A stretch of DNA of 8,207 nucleotides, taken from the NCBI GenBank assembly GCA_002327885.1, contig DCUS01000244.1, forward strand, positions 1-8,207, given 5' to 3'. Shown here piece after piece: positions 1-3,670 of the stretch. The translations under genes were made by a program, and so were the position numbers. How positions within the stretch are numbered: position 1 is the stretch's first letter; each line of letters opens with the position of its first letter. The stretch comes from Syntrophaceae bacterium UBA2208. Its GTDB lineage: Bacteria > Desulfobacterota > BSN033 > UBA1163. The notes below the pieces were generated by a model. That model worked only from the letters and a program-made list of their open reading frames with translations, made no database searches and had not been told where the DNA came from.

Positions 1-204
1 GCATCGTTGTGTGAAGTTGAGATTGTGACCATCCTCACCTTTCAACTGCTCCGGAGTCCTTTCCTCCAGCCAAAGCTTGCAGATATTTTTCCAACCTATC
101 CTGCGCCATTTCTTAAACACCGCCTTCAACTCGTTCAAGTCCTTCGCTTCCAGAAGATCTTTCTGGGCAGCTTTTAAATCTTCAAGAGATGCAATCGCTG
201 GCAT
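1..204 (-). CDS. Hypothetical small charged protein, 3' end cut by window edge
   Basis: An open frame of 68 codons starts at ATG 204-202 and runs without a stop off the left edge, so the C-terminus is not visible. A Shine-Dalgarno GAGGT (complement of 209-213) sits 4 nt before the ATG, which is the main support for a real gene. The protein begins MPAIASLEDLKAAQKDLLEA and is rich in Lys, Glu and Leu. Residues 5-32 look like an amphipathic helix, followed by a Trp/Arg/Lys-rich stretch (WRRIGW, residues 33-38) and then QLKGEDG near residues 53-59. I see no signal peptide or membrane segment and do not recognise the family. It lies 163 bp downstream of the DUF2283 gene on the same strand, with repeats between them, so cotranscription is uncertain. 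The DNA encoding LKGED recurs almost exactly at 962-978, so part of this frame may belong to a dispersed sequence. Confidence 0.55.
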   Translation of the reverse strand, partial: MPAIASLEDLKAAQKDLLEAKDLNELKAVFKKWRRIGWKNICKLWLEERTPEQLKGEDGHNLNFTQRC

Positions 205-208
205 GGCT

Positions 209-213
209 ACCTC
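209..213 (-). promoter_or_regulatory. Shine-Dalgarno GAGGT fixing the start of the leftmost gene
   Basis: On the minus strand the sequence reads GAGGTAGCC directly before the ATG at 204. The 4-nt spacing and near-consensus core match the sites in front of iorA and the DUF2283 gene. This supports the cut-off frame at 1-204 as translated. Confidence 0.55.
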
Positions 214-226
214 AAAATATCGCAGA

Positions 227-306
227 GCGCATAGTGCAAAGCGCATCCGCCTACGCCAAGGCTTCGGCGGACAAGCCCGCTTATGCCAAGGCTTCGAGCA
301 GGCAGG
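227..306. repeat. Heptad array followed by two 30-bp repeat copies (REP-like)
   Basis: Positions 227-247 hold three 7-bp units: GCGCATA, GTGCAAA and GCGCATC. Directly after come two units of 30-bp period, at 247-276 and 277-306. They share 18 of their first 20 bases around the core GCCAAGGCTTCG, and the last third is divergent. The first unit is flanked by TCCGCC (246-251) and GGCGGA (266-271), able to form a 6-bp stem. Together with 307-367 this fills the gap between the DUF2283 gene and the leftmost small gene. From general familiarity, similar CGCCAAGGCTTCGGCGG sequences occur as dispersed intergenic repeats in uncultured bacterial genomes; the function is unknown. A long plus-strand frame crossing it is only a translation of the repeat. 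Confidence 0.6.
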
Positions 307-367
307 CAAGGCGCAAGGGCAGAAAGCAAAAAGCCCATTCATTTTCTCGAGAATGACTCAAAAAAAC

Positions 368-643
368 TCAATGAGGCGTTTTTCGTCTTCTATAACGTCC
401 ATTTCTCTTAGATGCTTCTAAAACCGTCAGCCCCACAATCTCATCGCCTCTATATCGAACCAGGATTCCATTCTCAAGCATCTCCGAATCTGTGGCTTTC
501 TGTGGCCTCTTAAAGCTTATATAGAGGACATCTGCCTGCTTATCATAGTCGATCCACATTCTTCCCACTGGAAATTTTAAAAGATGAGGGGTTGCCTTAA
601 AAACTTCTCTCATCACATCTTCCTTCATTATTTCTTTTGCCAT
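368..643 (-). CDS. DUF2283 family protein, candidate antitoxin
   Basis: This 91-residue protein carries the DUF2283 signature: IDYDKQADVLYISF at residues 31-44, an acidic turn around ATDSE (50-54), and NGILVRYRGDEIVGLTVLEA at 58-77, predicted to form a small beta-rich fold. Residues 1-25 are an N-terminal extension, and the C-terminus is a basic tail (about 80-90). The start is ATG 643, with a strong Shine-Dalgarno GAGGTGG (complement of 648-654) 4 nt upstream. It overlaps the end of the upstream nuclease-like gene by 16 bp in another frame, suggesting translational coupling. DUF2283 proteins are often found beside small RelE/BECR-like or DUF4258-type proteins and have been proposed as antitoxins. 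That role is inferred here from the pairing, not shown. Family assignment is fairly sure; function is not. Confidence 0.8.
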   Translation of the reverse strand: MAKEIMKEDVMREVFKATPHLLKFPVGRMWIDYDKQADVLYISFKRPQKATDSEMLENGILVRYRGDEIVGLTVLEASKRNGRYRRRKTPH

Positions 644-933
644 AGGACCACCTCTTTTTCTAAGCTTAATTTACTTGTAAAATAAGCCGTTATAACAAAT
701 CCATCCATTTTGCTGATTTCTTTATAAACGACTGCCAGGAACTTGCTTTTAGAGACCCTTTTCAATGCGATCAACGCCCACTCGTAACCTTCTACAATGT
801 AATCAGGATCTTCGATTGTTTGAAGCACATTATCGTAGTGGCCTGCCAAATCATCATGGTTCTCAATAATATGAAACCATCTTTCTTCTGTCAATCTGAT
901 CGGGACACTGTTTTTAGATATAGCAATATCCAC
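628..933 (-). CDS. Small BECR-fold (PBECR/RelE-like) nuclease-like protein, candidate toxin
   Basis: A 101-residue protein with PIRLTEERWFHIIENH at residues 11-26, EDPDYIVEG at 41-49, then alternating strands FLAVVYKE (65-72) and GFVITAYFTSK (78-88). This arrangement, an N-terminal helix with His/Glu (H21, E24, H26) followed by antiparallel strands ending in a T/S-rich strand (T82, T86, S87), resembles small proteins annotated as PBECR or barnase/EndoU/colicin/RelE-like nucleases. I recognise the family from its pattern only, and no catalytic residue is proven. The start is GTG 933, preceded by GGAG and seven A. No ATG lies in frame before the upstream stop at 958-960. Its stop lies 16 bp inside the downstream DUF2283 gene. 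The compact overlapping pair resembles a toxin-antitoxin operon, here in toxin-first order. Alternatively it may be a housekeeping protein of unknown function. Confidence 0.7.
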   Translation of the reverse strand: MDIAISKNSVPIRLTEERWFHIIENHDDLAGHYDNVLQTIEDPDYIVEGYEWALIALKRVSKSKFLAVVYKEISKMDGFVITAYFTSKLSLEKEVVLWQKK

Positions 934-940
934 TTTTTTT

Positions 941-944
941 CTCC
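941..944 (-). promoter_or_regulatory. Shine-Dalgarno GGAG deciding a GTG start
   Basis: The minus strand reads CGGAGAAAAAAAGTG. GGAG followed by a spacer of seven A leads to GTG at 933-931. With no in-frame ATG between the upstream stop (958-960) and this GTG, the site settles a non-ATG start for the nuclease-like gene. The A7 run lies in the spacer, where a slip would alter SD spacing but not the frame. Confidence 0.5.
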
Positions 945-957
945 GACTTCTTAAATT

Positions 958-1110
958 TCACCCACCCTCACCTTTCAATTTTTTCAGGAGCCACTTACCA
1001 ACATCCCGCTTAGCGCATAGGGCATAGCGTAAATGCTCAAACGTAAGTCGTGAAATGTAATTCCTAAGGGGCGAAAACAGAAAGCCCATCCTCTTTGAGA
1101 ATAGGATTCT
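958..1110 (-). repeat. Second copy of the dispersed intergenic sequence seen at 29-45 and 227-358
   Basis: Three blocks match the region near the left edge. Positions 962-978 match 29-45 at 16 of 17 bases. Positions 1013-1033 hold heptads GCGCATA, GGGCATA and GCGTAAA, like 227-247. Positions about 1072-1106 resemble 320-355 (AAAGCCCAT followed by GAGAAT). On the minus strand an open frame from ATG 1089 to the stop at 958-960 encodes 43 residues ending KWLLKKLKGEGG. It has no good ribosome site and its first half is repeat-derived, so I do not call it a gene. With 1111-1233 it fills the 300-bp space between the recD2 remnant and the nuclease-like gene; no other gene is visible there. Confidence 0.45.
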
Positions 1111-1159
1111 TGATTTGTTTTAGCGAATAAATTTTACCCACCACAACGAAGTTGGCTTC

Positions 1160-1187
1160 AATATACCAAAAACAAAAAATTATGCAA
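1160..1187 (-). promoter_or_regulatory. Possible promoter for the nuclease-like/DUF2283 pair
   Basis: The minus strand has TATATT (complement of 1160-1165, five of six to the -10 consensus), 16 bp after TTGCAT (complement of 1182-1187, a weak -35). A perfect TTGACA lies slightly upstream (complement of 1205-1210), but it is 20 bp from the nearest -10-like CATAAT. The region is AT-rich, so chance matches are likely. If used, it would give a leader of about 220 nt containing the dispersed repeat. Confidence 0.25.
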
Positions 1188-1233
1188 GAACAAAGCATTT
1201 CTTATGTCAATAGAATTCGTTCATGCTATTGGG

Positions 1234-1832
1234 TTATATTTTCTGCAGAATGGCAATGGCCAGGGCCTTTTTCGTTCCAATCAGGATGACCAGTTTCTTA
1301 GACCTGCTGATCCCTGTATAGATAAGGTTTCTTTGGAGAAGCATATAATGTTGGGTTGTAACGGGAAGAATCACGACCGGGTACTCGCTCCCCTGGGACT
1401 TATGAACGGATACGGCATAGGCCAGGACAAGTTCATCGAGATCCGTTTAGGACCAATGCCTTCCACCTCGGATAGCCTTTCAGGTTTCTTTTCGATCACC
1501 TTCAGGGTATGAAGCCCAAATTTTTCGACAATCCTCTCCGACATGATCGATCCAATGCCTTTGATCAATCCGGAGGCGAGATATTTCTGAATCCCAAGGA
1601 GGGTAGCCGGTACGGTGACTTCAAACGTTTCGACCTGGAATTGCTCGCCGAATCTCTTATTCTGTACCCATTTACCTGTCAGTTTTATGGATTCACCAGG
1701 GTTGATACCGGAAAGATTACCCACAATGGTGGTCAGTTTCTTCTTTTCTTTTTCTCGGAGTTTTGCCACCACAAAGTCATTTTCTTCATTGTGGTAGGAG
1801 ATCCTTTCGAGAAGGCCGTGAATGATGGACAT
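1234..1832 (-). pseudogene. recD2: recD2 helicase remnant with internal deletion and frameshift
   Basis: The frame from ATG 1832 encodes about 130 residues matching the N-terminus of RecD2-type ATP-dependent 5'-3' DNA helicases. An OB-like domain carries NDFVVAKL (18-25) and TIVGNLSGINPGES (35-48); helix-hairpin-helix segments follow at LIKGIG (89-94) and EVEGIGPKR (122-130). From about 1446 that frame becomes meaningless and stops at 1371-1373. In another frame, 1443 to the stop at 1234-1236 encodes 69 residues of the RecD2 C-terminus, starting DLDELVLAYAVSVHKSQGSE (motif V region) and including IYTGISRSKK (motif VI). Walker A and B and the rest of the ATPase core, roughly 500 or more residues of a usual 700-plus, are absent. 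The sense frame stops soon after LAIAI, slightly early for the family. The product cannot be a helicase; a truncated OB/HhH protein could still be made. Confidence 0.85.
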
Positions 1833-1863
1833 TGTTTATTATTTCTTGTTAGGGAGATATAAG

Positions 1864-1892
1864 ATTCTAAAACGGTGTCAGCGTTTTTACAA
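1864..1892 (-). promoter_or_regulatory. Sigma70-like promoter with a palindrome in its spacer, upstream of the recD2 remnant
   Basis: On the minus strand TTGTAA (complement of 1887-1892) is followed after exactly 17 bp by TAGAAT (complement of 1864-1869, five of six to TATAAT). Transcription would start near 1857, about 25 nt before ATG 1832. The spacer is covered by AAAACGCTGACACCGTTTT (complement of 1869-1887), an inverted repeat with AAAACG and CGTTTT arms plus a symmetric TG.CA core. Its location is that of a classical repressor operator. The regulator is unknown, and I do not match it to a known LexA box. Confidence 0.5.
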
Positions 1893-1964
1893 TTACCTTA
1901 ATGATGTAGATTTCCTTGAGCCACCACAGGATCCGCTGAAAGAAGAAAGGGTTGCTTACTGAAA

Positions 1965-2780
1965 TCAGATGGGATGGGATCGCCAGAAATGATAAAGATA
2001 GAGCTGTGCATAACCTGCGTAAGGGCCAAAATGGTGGGATACAAACTCCTCCATGGCCTTTTCTCCCATCTTTTTCCCTTTAAAGTAAATCTTTTGTAAC
2101 CCCTTTCGTATCCACGTATCCATTGGAAAGGCTTCAAGAAAATCCAGCGAATAGAGAAGTGTGCAATCCGCCACTTTTTTCCCTACGCCGGGAAGGCGCA
2201 TCAGTTGTTCTCTTGCCTTTCGGTACGAACAACTTTTCAGCGAGAAAAGTTGTTCCCGGTCCACAGACTGGCAAGCCTCAAACAGATAATTTGTTCTGAA
2301 CCCTGCCCTGACCGCTTCCAATTGAAGAGGGGTTTCAATACAATGGGGCTCAGGAAATCCGTAACTCATGAGGTTCCCCCGAAAAACCCTCTTACCAGAG
2401 GATTTGCAGAGGGTCTCGATCATTGAGCGTATTTGGGGGATAGCTTTCGCAGAGGAGCACATAAAGGAGAGCAAGCATTCCCATGGGTCTTGTCGAATCA
2501 CTCTCATCCCCTGATATTTTTTGATCGCCTCATGAATAACCGGATCCCGATCGATCTTTTTATAAATAAGATTTAAATCCTCATCCAATCTGAAAAATTG
2601 AATCAGGAAAGGTTCTTCCACTCCCTCATAGAAAAGGGATCTCCCTCGTTGCGAAACGGAGAAAATTTGATTTGACGATTGAACGATATAGGTCTTGAGG
2701 ACCTTTGTAAATCGAAAAAATTGTCCGCACTCCAAGGTGTGCTGAAGCGAAAAAAGAGGGATCCGGAGTTCAGCCATCAT
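1965..2780 (-). CDS. ogg: OGG1-type 8-oxoguanine DNA glycosylase / AP lyase
   Basis: A 271-residue base-excision-repair enzyme expected to remove 8-oxoguanine from DNA and cut the resulting abasic site by beta-elimination. The OGG N-terminal domain shows HTLECGQFFRF (14-24). The HhH-GPD domain starts at DPWECLLSFMCSS (98-110), matching DPxECLxSFxCSS of OGG1. The helix-hairpin-helix reads LPGVGKKVADC (196-206), where K202 corresponds to the Schiff-base lysine (K249 in human OGG1), and PMDTW (219-223) holds the catalytic aspartate D221. The length is complete for the family. After CSS the usual NNN is replaced by AKA (111-113), so a contact to the opposite base may differ. Start ATG 2780 (or 2777) has only a weak GAGAAG site. 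It lies 212 bp after iorB behind an inverted-repeat element, so cotranscription with iorAB is doubtful. An intragenic hairpin lies at 2227-2255. Confidence 0.9.
   Translation of the reverse strand: MMAELRIPLFSLQHTLECGQFFRFTKVLKTYIVQSSNQIFSVSQRGRSLFYEGVEEPFLIQFFRLDEDLNLIYKKIDRDPVIHEAIKKYQGMRVIRQDPWECLLSFMCSSAKAIPQIRSMIETLCKSSGKRVFRGNLMSYGFPEPHCIETPLQLEAVRAGFRTNYLFEACQSVDREQLFSLKSCSYRKAREQLMRLPGVGKKVADCTLLYSLDFLEAFPMDTWIRKGLQKIYFKGKKMGEKAMEEFVSHHFGPYAGYAQLYLYHFWRSHPI
2227..2255. repeat. Perfect 12-bp inverted repeat within ogg
   Basis: GAACAACTTTTC (2227-2238) and GAAAAGTTGTTC (2244-2255) are exact reverse complements separated by AGCGA, a compact 29-nt stem-loop. It lies in codons for EQLFSLKSC (residues 176-184), between the FRTNYL segment and the catalytic HhH. 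No U-run follows on the minus strand (the next bases are TCGTACCG), so it is not a standard terminator. Confidence 0.7.
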
Positions 2781-2810
2781 GCTTCTCTTTTTAAGGTAGA
2801 CCGAACCCCA

Positions 2811-2983
2811 TCCCTCTCCCTGCAGAGACTGTGTCGTAATGGGGAGAATGCTGTGTTTGTCATTCTGAACGAAGTGAAGAATCTAATGATTTCAACTGAA
2901 TCTATTATATAGATTCTTCGGCTTTCGGCTCAGAATGACATTACGACACCCTCTCGCTGGGGAGAGGTGGAAGGTGGGGGGGG
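2811..2983. repeat. Nested inverted-repeat (MITE/REP-like) element between iorB and ogg
   Basis: Outer arms GTGTCGTAATG (2831-2841) and CATTACGACAC (2939-2949) are perfect 11-bp complements. Nested inside are imperfect arms at 2858-2885 and 2910-2940, with perfect ends TGTCATTCTGA / TCAGAATGACA and AAGAATCTA / TAGATTCTT. The centre contains a further palindrome, GAATCTATTATATAGATTC (2898-2916). Beyond the outer arms, CT-rich 2811-2830 and GA-rich 2950-2970 are also roughly complementary, and CCTCTC/GAGAGG (2950-2967) forms a local 6-bp hairpin. A run of eight G (2976-2983) closes the element just past the iorB stop. The CATTCTGA...TCAGAATG arrangement resembles dispersed noncoding repeats in many bacterial genomes. 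It has no gene inside. It could shield ogg from iorAB transcription, but there is no U-run to prove termination. Confidence 0.65.
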
Positions 2984-2992
2984 TTGTGTTCG

Positions 2993-3583
2993 TCAGGGTT
3001 GTGAGATCTGATTCCTCCCCTCGGAAAAAGCTCTTCTGTTCAGTTCATGGACTTTCAAGGGGAGGTAATTTAGAATCGTCTTTAACCACAGATCCTCATT
3101 CACCTCAAAAAATTTTGAGATGGCGCCCAGGAGCACCACATTAGCGGCACGGGCATCTCCTAACTGGAGGGCTATTTCCGTCCCTTTAACTAAATAAAAA
3201 CCCTTGAGTTTGGATTTGATCTTTTCAGGAATGGCCTTCGGATATTCCATTTCCCCCAAATTGACTGCCGGAGGATTAATTTTATGATCGTTCATTAGAA
3301 TCTTCCCGTCAGGTCTTAAATGATTCACCCATCGCAGCCCTTCCAATTGTTCAAAGGCGAAAAGGATATCCACCTCCCCTTCCTTGATGAGAGGCGAATA
3401 CACCTTTTTTCCGAAACGGAAATGGGAAGTCACAATTCCACCTCTCATGGCCATACCATGAACCTCGCTTTTCTTCACATCATAACCCGCTTCCATAAAG
3501 ACCTCGGACATGATGTCACTCGCCAAAATAACCCCTTGTCCTCCCACGCCTGCAACCAATATATTGGTGGTCATCTGATCCAT
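2993..3583 (-). CDS. iorB: Indolepyruvate:ferredoxin oxidoreductase beta subunit
   Basis: A 196-residue gamma-type (POR/KOR gamma domain) subunit that pairs with IorA for oxidative, CoA-dependent decarboxylation of indolepyruvate and other aryl pyruvates with ferredoxin as acceptor, in the cytoplasm. Visible signatures are NILVAGVGGQGVILAS (7-22) and SEVHGMAMRGG (39-49), both typical of the family, followed by the conserved FAFEQLEGLRW (75-85). The length is normal and the C-terminus intact. Two starts are possible: ATG 3583 has a GGGGAG ribosome site only 3 nt away, while ATG 3574 (MTTN) is 12 nt from it; I keep the first. It follows iorA by 87 bp, a gap filled by a short tandem repeat and a hairpin, and is presumably in the same transcript. 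Confidence 0.93.
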   Translation of the reverse strand: MDQMTTNILVAGVGGQGVILASDIMSEVFMEAGYDVKKSEVHGMAMRGGIVTSHFRFGKKVYSPLIKEGEVDILFAFEQLEGLRWVNHLRPDGKILMNDHKINPPAVNLGEMEYPKAIPEKIKSKLKGFYLVKGTEIALQLGDARAANVVLLGAISKFFEVNEDLWLKTILNYLPLKVHELNRRAFSEGRNQISQP

Positions 3584-3606
3584 TGTCTCCCCCTATCAAA
3601 AGATTA

Positions 3607-3648
3607 GGAATGATGGACTCATTTAATTTCCCAATATTCCATCATTCC
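3607..3648. repeat. Perfect 11-bp stem-loop between iorA and iorB
   Basis: GGAATGATGGA (3607-3617) and TCCATCATTCC (3638-3648) are exact complements with a 20-nt loop. The right arm is made of the 8-bp repeat units; the left arm lies outside the array. In the transcript it sits between the iorA stop and the iorB ribosome site, where it could influence mRNA stability or the ratio of subunits (inference). Confidence 0.55.
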
Positions 3649-3665
3649 ATTATTCCACTCTTCCA
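3626..3665. repeat. Five-unit 8-bp tandem repeat in the iorA-iorB gap
   Basis: Read on the plus strand the units are ATTTCCCA, ATATTCCA, TCATTCCA, TTATTCCA and CTCTTCCA, i.e. NNNTTCCA with exact 8-bp spacing (TGGAANNN on the coding strand). The array ends five bases before the iorA stop codon. Similar TGGAATNN arrays appear as intergenic filler in some anaerobe genomes, and their translations give spurious NNGMMEYW-like peptides. A minus-strand frame covering 3619-3966 is such a shadow. Confidence 0.7.
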
Positions 3666-3670
3666 TTACT

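Noticed and set aside
77..421. 114-codon plus-strand frame with RLRQGFGGQA-like sequence
   Set aside because: It is a translation of the 30-bp repeats and runs antisense through the leftmost gene and the DUF2283 gene; no ribosome site or family resemblance.
1205..1210. Perfect TTGACA upstream of the nuclease-like gene as its -35
   Set aside because: The nearest -10-like hexamer (CATAAT) is 20 bp away, outside the normal range; the alternative at 1160-1187 is listed at low confidence.
1204..1862. Plus-strand frames of 102 and 117 codons opposite the recD2 remnant
   Set aside because: Both are antisense to clear RecD2 homology and show no family features.
1869..1887. The AAAACG/CGTTTT inverted repeat as a terminator of ogg
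   Set aside because: The stem has only two G:C pairs and no proper U-run on the minus strand; its place between -35 and -10 fits an operator better.
1898..2137. 79-codon minus-strand frame at the end of ogg
   Set aside because: Out-of-frame shadow of the glycosylase C-terminus.
2950..2967. CCTCTC/GAGAGG hairpin as the iorB terminator
   Set aside because: A 6-bp stem, but no U-run follows on the minus strand, so intrinsic termination cannot be claimed.
2976..2983. Run of eight G as a phase-variation tract
   Set aside because: It lies after the iorB stop codon and in no promoter or reading frame; length change would have no obvious effect.
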